58,907 nucleotides of DNA from assembly GCF_007197645.1 (NCBI RefSeq), contig NZ_VKGK01000035.1, positions 1 through 58,907 on the forward strand. The letters run 5' to 3'. Position 1 is the stretch's first letter. Every line of letters begins with the position of its first letter. The notes under the pieces were generated by a model. The model was given only the letters and a program-made list of their open reading frames with translations, did not search any database and was not told the origin of the DNA. The stretch is from Shewanella hanedai. Its GTDB lineage: Bacteria; Pseudomonadota; Gammaproteobacteria; Enterobacterales; Shewanellaceae. A program made the position numbers and the translations under genes. Below, piece by piece: positions 9,334 through 18,155 of this stretch.

Positions 9334-11850
9334 ATGGAACGTAGAAGTTTCTTAAAAATGAGTGCAGCGTTGAGCTGTGCAGCAAGTGTCACAGGTTGTA
9401 AAACCAGTTCAGATGATGCCAATGTCGTGCCGCCCACGCCACCAGTAGGTGAAGAGCAAATTACTTGGTCATCTTGTTTGGTTAACTGTGGTTCTAACTG
9501 CCCAGTTAAAGTGTTCAGTCGTGATGGTGTTATCACTCGTGTTGAAACGGATCATGATGTGGTTGATGGCGATGATATCTATCAAGTGCGCGCCTGTGCT
9601 CGTGGTCGTTCATTGCGTCAGCGTACTTATGCTGTTGATCGTTTAAAAACACCGATGAAGCGTGTTGGTAAACGAGGTGAAGGTAAGTTTGTGCCAATTA
9701 GCTGGGATGAAGCGGCTAAAACCATTGGTACCAAGTTAACCTCTGTAATTGCTGAGCACGGCAACAAAGCCATTTTCCGCAGCTATGGTTCTGGTGCTTA
9801 CTATGGCTTTGCTTCTAATGCCTGTTTTAACCGTCTATTTAACTTAAACGGTGGCTGCCTTAACGCCTATGGTAACTACTCATGGGCGCAGCAGATGGAA
9901 GCGGCTAAGCATACTTTCGGTACCGGCAGTACTACTGGCTCATCAACGGTAACTTTGGCCAACAGTGACTTCTTGTTAGGTGTGGCTTATAACCCAAGTG
10001 AGATCCGTCAGTCTGGTTCAGGCGAAGGTTATGACTACTTAAAAGCGCTGCAAAAGAGCAATGGCTTGAAAGTTGTGATGATTGATCCTCGCTATACCGA
10101 CTCTATGTTAGGTAAAGAATCTAAGTGGCTACCGATCCGTCCAGGTACTGATGCGGCATTTGCTGAGGCAATTGCTTATCAAATGATTAGCTCTGGTTGG
10201 GTTGATGCTAACTCACTCGATTTTATCAACAAGTACGCGGTAGGTTTTGACGCGGCCTCTATTGCTGCACAAAAAGAAATTTTTGAAACAAGTGGTGATG
10301 CCACTAAGCAAGAATATGCCAAGGTGATGAAGCCGGAAGAAAACTACCGTGACTACATTCTAAGTCAGGGGATTTATGCGGATCAGCCGCTGAAAAACCT
10401 TGAATGGGCTGAAAAGATCACGGGTATTCCAGCTGCGCAACTTGAGCAAATTGCTACAGACCTACAAAATGCTAAAGCGCCATATATCGTGGTTGGTGCA
10501 GGCGTAAACCGTCAAGCTAACGGTGAGCAAAGCATGCGTGCGCTGTACATGTTGTCAGTGTTGACTGGCAAGTTAGGCACTTTAGGCGCATCTAACGGTG
10601 AGTTGCCGTACATGAGCAGTATGTCTCGTGCCGGTATTCCAACAGGTAGCAACCCAGTCAAAGAGAGCATCTCATTCTTTACTTGGTCTGAAGCTATTCA
10701 CAATGGCGAAACCATGACTGCACGTAGTCACGGGGTTCGTGGTACTGACGGTTTAGACACACCGCTTGGCACTAACATCAAGGTGATCATCTCTGCATCT
10801 GACAGTTCATTGTTGAACCAGCACGCTGAAATCAATAACACGGCAAAAATCCTAGAAGATGAAACGGGTGTTGAGTTGATTGTTAGCTGTGATTGCTGGA
10901 TGACGCCGGGCGCTAAGTTTGCCGATATTATTCTGCCAGATACCAGCTGGTTAGAGTCAAATGACTTAGTTAACGACAGCTACGCATCTGGCGCACTGGG
11001 TTACATCACCGCAATGAAGTCAGCGATTGAGCCAATGTGGGACTGCAAGTCTATGTATGAAGCATCTGCATTGATTGCTAAGTACATGGGTTGTGAAGCT
11101 GAATTCACCGAAGGTAAGACTGAAGATCAGTGGCTTGAAGAGCTTTACCAAAAAACCAAAGACAGCAGCACTAACCTAGGGGTTTTCCCTGCATTCCCTG
11201 CGACTTATAAAGAAGCGCAAGAGATTGGTTTCTTCCGTAAGAACATGAACGACAAACATGTCGCACTTGAAAGCTATATCAAGGGTGGCAAAGCCTTATC
11301 AACACCAAGTGGCAAGATTGAGATCTACTCAGCAGAGCTTGCATGGCGTGCGGCGAACTGGGATCAAGAGTCAACCACTGGAGTTAAAGGCGACACGATT
11401 ACTGCTATCCCGCAGTACACGGTCACTTGGGATGGTTATGAAGATACCGATACCAGCACTGATTACCCGTTCCAGTTAGCGGGTTATCACACTAAGGGTC
11501 GTACTCACTCAAGCTACCACAACGTACCTTGGCTTCGTGAAGCGGTAGAAGATGCCGTTTGGGTAAACCCAATGGATGCTTCTGAGCAGGGCTTAAGCGC
11601 TGGCGATGAAATTGAGATGTACAACGAGCGAGGTTCGATTGCCGTTAAGGTGCGCATCACGCCACGTGTCGCGCCGGGCGTATTAGCACTAGGACAAGGC
11701 GCTTGGTTCAAACCTGGTAACACAGTGGGTAGCACGGGTCACATCATAGATGAAGGCGGCGCGATTAACTCGCTAACACGTTATCAGCCAAGCCCTGTTG
11801 CCAAAGGCAATCCTCAGCACACTAACCGTGTTGCCATTAAAAAGATTTAA
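9334..11850 (+). CDS. dmsA: DMSO reductase catalytic subunit DmsA, Tat lipoprotein
   Basis: An 838-residue molybdopterin oxidoreductase that reduces DMSO to DMS. The N terminus has a twin-arginine motif (RRSFLK, residues 3-8) and a lipobox ending VTGC at residue 22. A four-cysteine [4Fe-4S] site follows (C-x3-C-x3-C, then CARGRS), with the probable Mo-ligating serine in YGNYSWAQQ and the C-terminal dinucleotide-binding domain. I chose the ATG at 9334 over the longer frame from 9307 because AGAGGA sits 7 bases before it and it gives a clean Tat signal. Substrate is assigned from the operon; TMAO or another S-oxide is possible. Confidence 0.92.
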   Translation: MERRSFLKMSAALSCAASVTGCKTSSDDANVVPPTPPVGEEQITWSSCLVNCGSNCPVKVFSRDGVITRVETDHDVVDGDDIYQVRACARGRSLRQRTYAVDRLKTPMKRVGKRGEGKFVPISWDEAAKTIGTKLTSVIAEHGNKAIFRSYGSGAYYGFASNACFNRLFNLNGGCLNAYGNYSWAQQMEAAKHTFGTGSTTGSSTVTLANSDFLLGVAYNPSEIRQSGSGEGYDYLKALQKSNGLKVVMIDPRYTDSMLGKESKWLPIRPGTDAAFAEAIAYQMISSGWVDANSLDFINKYAVGFDAASIAAQKEIFETSGDATKQEYAKVMKPEENYRDYILSQGIYADQPLKNLEWAEKITGIPAAQLEQIATDLQNAKAPYIVVGAGVNRQANGEQSMRALYMLSVLTGKLGTLGASNGELPYMSSMSRAGIPTGSNPVKESISFFTWSEAIHNGETMTARSHGVRGTDGLDTPLGTNIKVIISASDSSLLNQHAEINNTAKILEDETGVELIVSCDCWMTPGAKFADIILPDTSWLESNDLVNDSYASGALGYITAMKSAIEPMWDCKSMYEASALIAKYMGCEAEFTEGKTEDQWLEELYQKTKDSSTNLGVFPAFPATYKEAQEIGFFRKNMNDKHVALESYIKGGKALSTPSGKIEIYSAELAWRAANWDQESTTGVKGDTITAIPQYTVTWDGYEDTDTSTDYPFQLAGYHTKGRTHSSYHNVPWLREAVEDAVWVNPMDASEQGLSAGDEIEMYNERGSIAVKVRITPRVAPGVLALGQGAWFKPGNTVGSTGHIIDEGGAINSLTRYQPSPVAKGNPQHTNRVAIKKI

Positions 11851-11862
11851 GAGACGTAAATT

Positions 11863-12540
11863 ATGACTCAAGCAACTCAATATGGTTTTTATGTAGACAG
11901 CACTAAGTGCAGTGGCTGTAAAGCGTGTCACGTGTCGTGCAAAGACCGTCAAAGTAATGAAATTCGTAACAACAGCAATCCTGAAGGTAACACTTTACCT
12001 TCACTTGAAGGCGTCACTTGGCGCCGAGTGTATGAGTATGGCGGTGGTGAGTGGACTAAAGGCAATAATGGCTGTTTTGAGCAAAATGTGTTTGCTTATT
12101 ACATGTCGATTGGCTGTAACCACTGTTCTGAGCCTGTGTGTGTTAAAGCATGCCCAACAGGTGCAATGCACAAACGTCGTGAAGATGGCTTAGTTCATGT
12201 TGCGCAAGATTTGTGTATCGGCTGTGAAAGCTGCGCCCGTGCTTGTCCATATGATGCGCCGCAAATTGATCGCGAACGTAAGGTGATGACCAAGTGTGAT
12301 GGTTGTTTTGAGCGTATCGCAGAAGGTCGTAAGCCAGTGTGTGTTGAGTCTTGCCCACTGCGCGCTTTGGACTTCGATACCATGGAAAACCTACGTGCTA
12401 AATATGGTGAAGGCGACGGGCATATTGCGCCATTGCCATCACCTTCAATCACCTCTCCTAACCTGATCATCAAGGCCAATGTGAATGGTCGTCCGGCGGG
12501 TAGTGGTGATGGACAGATCCTAAACTTCTCAGAAGTTTAA
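11863..12540 (+). CDS. dmsB: DMSO reductase iron-sulfur subunit DmsB
   Basis: A 225-residue ferredoxin-like electron-transfer subunit with four cysteine clusters: CSGCKACHVSC, CNHCSEPVCVKAC, CIGCESCARAC and CDGCF...CVESCP. This fits four [4Fe-4S] centres that link DmsA to the DmsE cytochrome. It has no signal peptide, which is normal because this subunit is exported with the Tat-targeted DmsA. It starts 12 bases after dmsA. No DmsC-type quinol anchor follows, in line with electrons arriving through the DmsE/DmsF conduit. Confidence 0.94.
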   Translation: MTQATQYGFYVDSTKCSGCKACHVSCKDRQSNEIRNNSNPEGNTLPSLEGVTWRRVYEYGGGEWTKGNNGCFEQNVFAYYMSIGCNHCSEPVCVKACPTGAMHKRREDGLVHVAQDLCIGCESCARACPYDAPQIDRERKVMTKCDGCFERIAEGRKPVCVESCPLRALDFDTMENLRAKYGEGDGHIAPLPSPSITSPNLIIKANVNGRPAGSGDGQILNFSEV

Positions 12541-12559
12541 TCTCCTTCCGGTTTGTACA

Positions 12560-12581
12560 AAAGGCGCCTAAGGGCGCCTTT
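12560..12581 (+). terminator. Intra-operon hairpin between dmsB and dmsG
   Basis: AAAGGCGCC (12560-12568) and GGCGCCTTT (12573-12581) form a perfect 9-bp stem with loop TAAG, between the dmsB stop and the dmsG ribosome binding site. Only a short T tract follows. It may attenuate transcription, lowering chaperone expression relative to the reductase, or protect the upstream mRNA. Confidence 0.5.
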
Positions 12582-12594
12582 AATCGAGGTTTTT

Positions 12595-13254
12595 ATGTCA
12601 TCAGATAACAGATTTGATTTTGAAGCGGGTCAAGGGCTAGCGCGGATACTGCATAATGTCCTACTTAACTACCCGACTGCAGAAATGGTAGAGAGTTTTA
12701 ACGTGCACGGCGTGGCTGAAACCTGGCCTGAATTCTCTCATTCATCGGATAATAAAGCGGGTAGAGCTGCGTTGATGGCTTATCTGTCGCAATGGTCAGT
12801 TGATCAACTTGATGAGCTGAAGCTTGATTATGGCCAGCTATTTTTTGGCCCTGGTGAGCCTAATGCAATGCCATGGGGCTCAGTGTATTTGGGTGAACAA
12901 CAGCTGCTAAATGACAAGTCGACCATTGATCTAATGGGGTTTTATCAGCAGCATGAGATCAGTTTTTCTCTTGAATACAAGCAACCGCTGGATCATATTG
13001 CGCTATTTTTTGCCGTAATCGATCAACTGTTAGGTTTGCTGGTGGTCAATCCGAATGATGAGTCAGTGCGTCGTACCTTGAGTGTACTTTTACAGCAGCA
13101 TATGTTGCCGTGGTCACATCGATGCTTTGAGTTAGCGATCGAACATGCACAAACCGATTTTTATCGTGGTATTGCGTATTTGGCACTGGATTTTCAAAAG
13201 GTGTTAGCAGAAGAGTTTAATCTTGTGCCTATGCCAGCTCGCTTACATCGATAA
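12595..13254 (+). CDS. dmsG: TorD/DmsD-family reductase chaperone DmsG
   Basis: A 219-residue all-helical cytoplasmic chaperone of the TorD/DmsD family. Such proteins bind the Tat signal and assist cofactor insertion into the molybdoenzyme, here DmsA. The family signatures FFGPGEPNAMPWGSVYL (about residue 80) and PLDHIALFFAVIDQLL (about residue 130) are present. The frame opens at 12553, but the ATG at 12595 is preceded by GAGG and is the sensible start. It follows the 12560-12581 hairpin, so its level may be set separately from dmsAB. Confidence 0.88.
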   Translation: MSSDNRFDFEAGQGLARILHNVLLNYPTAEMVESFNVHGVAETWPEFSHSSDNKAGRAALMAYLSQWSVDQLDELKLDYGQLFFGPGEPNAMPWGSVYLGEQQLLNDKSTIDLMGFYQQHEISFSLEYKQPLDHIALFFAVIDQLLGLLVVNPNDESVRRTLSVLLQQHMLPWSHRCFELAIEHAQTDFYRGIAYLALDFQKVLAEEFNLVPMPARLHR

Positions 13255-13266
13255 GGTTGCATTGAG

Positions 13267-13749
13267 ATGAGTGTGATTCAAGCCATAAGTCAGCAAAATG
13301 CAAAGGCAGAATTTGCCTATCGATTACAGTGTTTTTTGAATCAAAATCCTCAAGTATGTGAACTGTTTAGTGGCGCGACATCTCTCACCACTGTGGTTAA
13401 CCTTATCGCTGGGATGAGTTTTCGTGAGGGGGATGAAAGGGTTGAGTTTAGCGCTTTAGATAACGAGTTGGTTTTCTCGGTGCTTTTTGACAGCTTTTAT
13501 CTGCTGTTTATTAAGGAGCTTTCCCACGGTGATTTGAGTCAAGCTGAGCAGCTTATTTTACGCCTGAGTCGTCACTATGCCGACTTAGTGAATAAGGAGT
13601 TTGAACAAGCTGATAATACTGATTCTACCGTGGTTCTGTCGGCAAAAACGGCACAAGCTAATAAGATAAAATGTGTGCTTGATGCATGGCTTCAACTCGA
13701 TAATCTGTATCGTCAGAGAAGAGAGGGAACTCGAAATATGGGGGGCTAG
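13267..13749 (+). CDS. dmsH: DmsH-like accessory protein, function unknown
   Basis: A 160-residue, apparently cytoplasmic helical protein with no signal peptide, no cysteine cluster and no motif I recognise. It starts 12 bases after dmsG and occupies the place of dmsH, the last gene of the Shewanella dmsEFABGH operon. The name rests on position and size. A role in maturation or assembly of the DMSO reductase is a guess from context. Confidence 0.7.
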   Translation: MSVIQAISQQNAKAEFAYRLQCFLNQNPQVCELFSGATSLTTVVNLIAGMSFREGDERVEFSALDNELVFSVLFDSFYLLFIKELSHGDLSQAEQLILRLSRHYADLVNKEFEQADNTDSTVVLSAKTAQANKIKCVLDAWLQLDNLYRQRREGTRNMGG

Positions 13750-13763
13750 TCCTTTTCTCTGAG

Positions 13764-14192
13764 TTACCCTTGATTACCTATCCATTCGCTCATCACCACG
13801 TGGGTTTTCAATTTTATAATATCGGTCTGAGCATCGATAAACTCCCGAATCTCGTGCAGTCTTCTCATTGAACTTGCTTGAACATAGACGAGCAAATCCA
13901 TATCGCCAGTTATCCCTCGACAGGTGATGACCTCTGGTATTGCTAGGAACACATGCACCACATCTTCACACCTTGGGCATTGATGTTGGATCTCAAAATA
14001 GGCTGAGACTCCCTCTTTTTGTGACTGACTTAGTAGCACTTGATAACCACGAATAATACCTTGATGTTCCAGCTTCTTTATCCGTTCGGATACCGCTGAG
14101 CGTGACAAGTTAACGGCCTCGGCTATGTGCGAAACACTTTGGCGAGCATTGTGCCTAAGCTCTGCGATTATGGCGCTATCAAATTTATCCAA
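13764..14192 (-). CDS. Lrp/AsnC-family transcriptional regulator
   Basis: A 142-residue protein with an N-terminal winged helix-turn-helix (about residues 5-60, including HIAEAVNLSRSAVSERIKKL) and a C-terminal RAM effector-binding domain. It has a C-x2-C pair (QCPRCED) in the middle that is not typical of Lrp. It is divergently transcribed from a YjeH-like amino acid exporter. The shared intergenic region holds a large palindromic operator (14227-14276), so it most likely controls the exporter and itself in response to an amino acid. Confidence 0.9.
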   Translation of the reverse strand: MDKFDSAIIAELRHNARQSVSHIAEAVNLSRSAVSERIKKLEHQGIIRGYQVLLSQSQKEGVSAYFEIQHQCPRCEDVVHVFLAIPEVITCRGITGDMDLLVYVQASSMRRLHEIREFIDAQTDIIKLKTHVVMSEWIGNQG

Positions 14193-14226
14193 GTTACTTT
14201 TCCTATTGTTATCACTGATAGCCCTG

Positions 14227-14276
14227 AAACCGACATAATGTCGGAATTTTTCTATAGACCAACATTATGTCGGTTT
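14227..14276. promoter_or_regulatory. Paired palindromic operator for the Lrp-type regulator
   Basis: AAACCGACATAATGT (14227-14241) and its exact reverse complement (14262-14276) form a 15-bp inverted repeat. Each arm is itself centred on a near-palindrome, CCGACATAATGTCGG (14230-14244) and CCAACATTATGTCGG (14259-14273), with centres about 29 bases apart. A third related word, CATTATGTTGGTTTTAGG, lies at 14407-14424 just before the exporter start. This pattern suits cooperative binding of an Lrp-type multimer. Confidence 0.7.
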
Positions 14277-14438
14277 AGGAGTGTTTATGAGGGCTAACGA
14301 TGACAGTTTGTATTTTGGTTAACATTTATACTTAGCCTATCAATATCAATGTATGACTACAAATTAATAGAACTCAAGATGTGTGAACCGTTTAGTTGAT
14401 AAACGTCATTATGTTGGTTTTAGGTATGGGAATATCAA

Positions 14439-15701
14439 ATGAACTCAGGTGTGAAAGGAACGATCGGTCGATGGCAAGGCGCTGGATTAATGGCGACCAC
14501 CTTATTGGGAACTGGGGTATTTATCTTGCCTCAGATGACGATAGAAGCAGCTGGAAGTGGGGCACTGATCGCGTGGTTGGTACTGACGCTGGCCATTATT
14601 CCTGTGACCTTGGTATTTGGACGTTTAGCTAGTGTGTTTCCCCATGCCGCCGGTCCTGCTTACTTCGTCGAGAAAGCGTTCGGGCGAACTTCGGGTCGAA
14701 CGATTGGCTTGCTCTTTCTACTGGTGGTGCCATTGGGCGCACCCGCTGCAATTATGATGACCTTTAAATTTGTAAATGCGCTCGTGGCATTGTCTGGCTG
14801 GGCAGAAGTGATGACTGAGGTGTTGCTGTTGGGTATCTTGTTCGTGTTGAATTTTAGAGGCGTTCAGGTATCGGCTAAACTGCAATTTGCTCTCACCTTA
14901 GCCATTGTTTCTGTCATGGTGGTGTTGTTTGGTGCTGCAGGTATGAACCTGAGTGAAATGGAGTCTGTTGCCTCTGGCGTAAACACTGATGTCAGTCTTA
15001 TCATGGTTGCTGCTAGCATCGCATTCTGGAGTTTTCTTGGCATTGAAGCAATGACGCATCTAGCCAATGATTTCCGTGACCCTGAGAAAGATATGATCCC
15101 AGCAATGATCATAGGAACAGTATTAGTGGGGCTGGTTTACCTTGCATGTACCTTTCTTTTACTCATGCTTCCAACGAATGCTAATGTCGCGATGGTTGGA
15201 GTGTTTGATGCCCTACTTGGAGGCTATGGTGCGCAAGTGATAGGCATACTAGGCATCGCGAGCGGTTTAGCTACGGTGAATGTTTATACCGCCAGTACGG
15301 CTCGCCTTGTTTGGAGTTTTAGCCGTGAGGGGATATTACCGCGGTATTTTGATCACCTAAATAGTCACAACGCGCCAGTTAGAGCCTCAAGTGTAGTACT
15401 GGCGATGATGGCAGTGGTGATTGTACTGACGTATGTCACAGGGCAAGAGTTGGAACACCTTATTGCGTGGACTAATGGGGTGTTTGTGATCATCTATTTT
15501 GTTTCTATGTTGGCGGCCATCAAATTACTGAGAAAGCGTTTTTTGCCTTTAATCTATCTGAGTTGCGTCTTATGTTTGATTTTAGGCTTTGCTCTGGGAG
15601 TGAGCATGGCTTACGCCTTGATCTTAATGGCCTGTTTATATCCACTACTGTGGTGGCAAAAGGTGATTTTGTCGCGTAGAGATGTCAGTCCTGCTGTGTG
15701 A
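14439..15701 (+). CDS. yjeH: YjeH-like amino acid exporter (APC superfamily)
   Basis: A 420-residue integral membrane protein with about twelve hydrophobic segments. The N-terminal part resembles YjeH closely (LLGTGVFILPQMTIEAAGSG in the first helix, PHAAGPAYFVEKAFG between helices 2 and 3). E. coli YjeH exports methionine and branched-chain amino acids; the exact substrate here is unproven. The divergent Lrp-type regulator and its operators fit amino-acid-responsive efflux. A perfect hairpin at 15721-15747 closes the gene. Confidence 0.87.
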   Translation: MNSGVKGTIGRWQGAGLMATTLLGTGVFILPQMTIEAAGSGALIAWLVLTLAIIPVTLVFGRLASVFPHAAGPAYFVEKAFGRTSGRTIGLLFLLVVPLGAPAAIMMTFKFVNALVALSGWAEVMTEVLLLGILFVLNFRGVQVSAKLQFALTLAIVSVMVVLFGAAGMNLSEMESVASGVNTDVSLIMVAASIAFWSFLGIEAMTHLANDFRDPEKDMIPAMIIGTVLVGLVYLACTFLLLMLPTNANVAMVGVFDALLGGYGAQVIGILGIASGLATVNVYTASTARLVWSFSREGILPRYFDHLNSHNAPVRASSVVLAMMAVVIVLTYVTGQELEHLIAWTNGVFVIIYFVSMLAAIKLLRKRFLPLIYLSCVLCLILGFALGVSMAYALILMACLYPLLWWQKVILSRRDVSPAV

Positions 15702-15720
15702 TTTTTGAAAAACGATGACT

Positions 15721-15747
15721 ATTGAGCCCAGATTATTTGGGCTCAAT
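15721..15747. terminator. Bidirectional terminator hairpin
   Basis: ATTGAGCCCA (15721-15730) pairs perfectly with TGGGCTCAAT (15738-15747) over a 7-base loop, between the convergent yjeH and tonB genes. There is no strong T tract on either strand. Confidence 0.6.
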
Positions 15748-15768
15748 AGTATTGAGTTATCAGTATTA

Positions 15769-16380
15769 TTAGATCTGCTGTTCTAGGGTAAAGTCTAACT
15801 GGACCTGTTGGTTAGGTTGAACCACTGGTACTCCTTCCTCCATTTTAGGCTTATATTTCCAGTTCTTTATCGCTTGAATCGCCGACTTATTGAAGATCCG
15901 TTTTGGGTTGGCGTCTAACACTTTGACGTTACTGACAGTTCCCTTTTCTGTGATATCAAATTCTAAGATAACGTAGCCCTCTTTACCGCTCTGAGCTGCA
16001 CTAATTGGATATCTAGGTGACACTTGAACGATAGGAAGCGCCTCTGAAGTGACTGCCCGTCTGTTATGTTTTGTTACCAAAGTGGGCATTCTAATGGGGT
16101 CGACTCTGTGAGAGCCTATTTCTCCACCTGAAGTGGGAATGACTCTTTGGGGGATTACCGGCTCGATTAAGTCCTCTTTTGGCTTTAATTCAACACGTTT
16201 TTTAATTGGTTTTGCGTCTTTGATTGTTGGTGCTATCTCAAACTCAGGAGTTTGAGCAGTCTCTATTGTTTGTGGATGTTCCGCATCGATTAATTTTGCC
16301 ATAAAGGCAAATAGGGCAAGGGTAATAATTGATGCAAAAAGGGTTATTGATGCTTTTCTTAAAAGTGAAATCGTTATCAT
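15769..16380 (-). CDS. tonB: TonB-family energy transducer, orphan
   Basis: A 203-residue protein with one N-terminal membrane helix (about residues 10-30) and a charged periplasmic linker (EIAPTIKDAKPIKKRVELKP). It ends in a C-terminal TonB domain (about 115-200) with the typical VSPRYP...GYVILEFDITEKGTV and AIKNWKYKP segments. TonB transmits proton-motive force from ExbB/ExbD to outer-membrane receptors. No exbB, exbD or receptor gene is nearby, so the partner complex must be elsewhere. The palindrome TAAGTGA-AG-TCACTTA (16397-16412) just upstream may be an operator. Confidence 0.85.
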   Translation of the reverse strand: MITISLLRKASITLFASIITLALFAFMAKLIDAEHPQTIETAQTPEFEIAPTIKDAKPIKKRVELKPKEDLIEPVIPQRVIPTSGGEIGSHRVDPIRMPTLVTKHNRRAVTSEALPIVQVSPRYPISAAQSGKEGYVILEFDITEKGTVSNVKVLDANPKRIFNKSAIQAIKNWKYKPKMEEGVPVVQPNQQVQLDFTLEQQI

Positions 16381-16396
16381 AAAAGTATCCTTACAG

Positions 16397-16412
16397 TAAG
16401 TGAAGTCACTTA
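16397..16412. promoter_or_regulatory. Palindrome upstream of tonB
   Basis: TAAGTGAAGTCACTTA is a perfect 7+7 palindrome with a two-base centre, 17 bases before the tonB start codon. A second inverted repeat, ATTAG-CCTGA-CTAAT, follows at 16434-16448. Neither matches a Fur box that I can recognise. Binding protein unknown. Confidence 0.35.
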
Positions 16413-16671
16413 AATATAGTTATCACCTTTTCATTAGCCTGACTAATAAAACAGCAATTAATTTTGTTGTGTGATCTTTTTTTAACGCATTCTAGATTAA
16501 TTTTCGGCTAACTATTTTTGTGTTTGCTCATTCGTGGTTGAGGAGGGCTATTGCTATTTTTTAGCGATTATCAAGTTAAGTGGTTCATAAAAAATTCACC
16601 TATTTCAGGGAAATATCGCTGATCTTGTTCTATATTTTTATTTTGATACTTATTCATTAATAAGGAGATAG

Positions 16672-17499
16672 ATGATGGGAACAGCGGCCTTATTGAGTCA
16701 TATAGATAAACTTCCACGCTTACCTAAAGCAGTGAGTGAACTATTGGATGTAGTTAACAATGACAGTGCTTCTATTGCTGAAGTTTCTGAAAAAATTTCC
16801 CGTGATCCTCTGGTCAGTGCCAGAGTGCTACGTTTAGCCAATTCGGCACATTATGGCCGTAGCCGAGAAGTCGGCTCAATCGACGAGGCAGTGGTTAGAC
16901 TTGGTCAACAATCCTTAAGAACGTTAGTGATAGCCTCGGCTGTGATAGGTACTATTCCGACGGTCGCAGGGATTGATATTGGTGAATTCTGGGGCAGTTG
17001 CTTTGAGGTGTCTCTGTATGGCCAAGAGTTCGCTAAGCGTTGTGGTGCTGAGCCTGAAACGGCATTCACCTGTGGCATATTACATGATATTGGTGATCTG
17101 CTTATTGCAACTATAGAGCCGGATAAGGCACTTAAAATTCAAGAGTCTATCGCTGGTGGCGCTGAAAAATTGGCCGTTGAGATGGGAGTTTTAGGTTATA
17201 CCTCATCGGAAGTTGCATCCTTATTGGCGCAAAACTGGAACTTTTCATCTGAACTTGTTCAGGGAATTAAATATCAAAATAACCCTAAGGATGCGGATCC
17301 GTTCTCCTCTCAGGCTGCGATCCTGAAGTTGTCTCATATTGTGTTACTTGAGTGGGACTCTGTCGATGATAACGAAAAAACATGCTGGTTATCTCAGCAG
17401 GTGACTTCGGTAGGGTTAAAGATGGAAATGGGCGGTTTGAGCAACAAAATTCAAGCGCTTCGCGGAAAAGGTTTTGAAATTTCAGGCCAACTAACTTAA
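16672..17499 (+). CDS. HDOD-domain signalling protein
   Basis: A 275-residue protein made almost wholly of an HDOD domain, a catalytically degenerate relative of HD phosphohydrolases found in regulators of stress, motility and c-di-GMP pathways. Recognisable parts are LPRLPKAVSELLDVV at the N terminus, SRDPLVSARVLRLANSAHYG (about residues 44-63) and CGILHDIGDLL (about 140). Two adjacent ATGs are possible: AAGGAG is 4 bases from 16672 and 7 from 16675, so the second may be used. Stand-alone, with no receiver or output domain. Confidence 0.82.
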   Translation: MMGTAALLSHIDKLPRLPKAVSELLDVVNNDSASIAEVSEKISRDPLVSARVLRLANSAHYGRSREVGSIDEAVVRLGQQSLRTLVIASAVIGTIPTVAGIDIGEFWGSCFEVSLYGQEFAKRCGAEPETAFTCGILHDIGDLLIATIEPDKALKIQESIAGGAEKLAVEMGVLGYTSSEVASLLAQNWNFSSELVQGIKYQNNPKDADPFSSQAAILKLSHIVLLEWDSVDDNEKTCWLSQQVTSVGLKMEMGGLSNKIQALRGKGFEISGQLT

Positions 17500-17575
17500 C
17501 GGCTTTAGTTCACCGTGCTTGAGGTATAGAAGCTCAGCAGAATGAAATGAGTGCTGAGCGTCCAATCGTGATGAC

Positions 17576-18025
17576 TTACTTGTTTTCCATTGCAACGTTG
17601 CGCATCTGGATTAGCTCACTGTGTTTGAGATAGAGCAGTTCGGCTGTGCGACGAATGATTTGGTCTTCATATCGACAAAGCTGGCCATCGGCATAGGCTA
17701 ATTTCCACATCGCTAGAATGAGTTTTTGCTTCTGTTCGATGCTGCACTGCTGATTTATCTCGTTGGTGAACTCATACAAAGAGGTAGAGTTCCCCTGTAT
17801 TTTTGTCGCTTCCTCTACCAGTCCTTCTGCTTCAGATTGACTTAAGTCGAGGGCTTCAGTCAACATCGAAGGCAGTAACTTTGCCTCTTCATCTGATAGT
17901 GTTTCATCGGCAAAAACCACTTCAAGCAATAGGCTTACGGCTGCTAAGTTTAGATGATGTGTCTGCTCTTCGGGTGTGGCAGCTTGGGCGTGGGAGGTTA
18001 AGAATTTCTTTAGTGCTGCTATCAT
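17576..18025 (-). CDS. TerB-like family protein
   Basis: A helical protein of about 149 residues resembling the TerB/DjlA-like superfamily: acidic residues in a helical context (FADETLSDEEAKLLPSML) and a second copy near the C terminus (AYADGQLCRYEDQIIRRTAELL). In this family such repeats bind divalent metal. Biological role unknown. I use the ATG at 18025 rather than the TTG at 18040, because GGCGGG is nine bases upstream of it and the N terminus then starts directly with the amphipathic helix. The neighbours give no pathway clue. Confidence 0.72.
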   Translation of the reverse strand: MIAALKKFLTSHAQAATPEEQTHHLNLAAVSLLLEVVFADETLSDEEAKLLPSMLTEALDLSQSEAEGLVEEATKIQGNSTSLYEFTNEINQQCSIEQKQKLILAMWKLAYADGQLCRYEDQIIRRTAELLYLKHSELIQMRNVAMENK

Positions 18026-18093
18026 AAATAGACCCGCCAATGAATGATTTAATAAATTAAGCTTATAAGCTTAGAGTAGAAGAAAAGAGATGA

Positions 18094-18131
18094 GTTCATC
18101 TTATTGTCATTAATAAAAAGATAAGATGAAC
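18094..18131 (-). terminator. Inverted repeat, likely terminator of the DUF2780 gene
   Basis: GTTCATCTTAT (18094-18104) and ATAAGATGAAC (18121-18131) are a perfect 11-bp inverted repeat with a 16-base loop, between two minus-strand genes. A T-rich stretch follows on the minus strand. Confidence 0.5.
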
Positions 18132-18155
18132 CCAGTGATTGTCTTAGGCGATACT

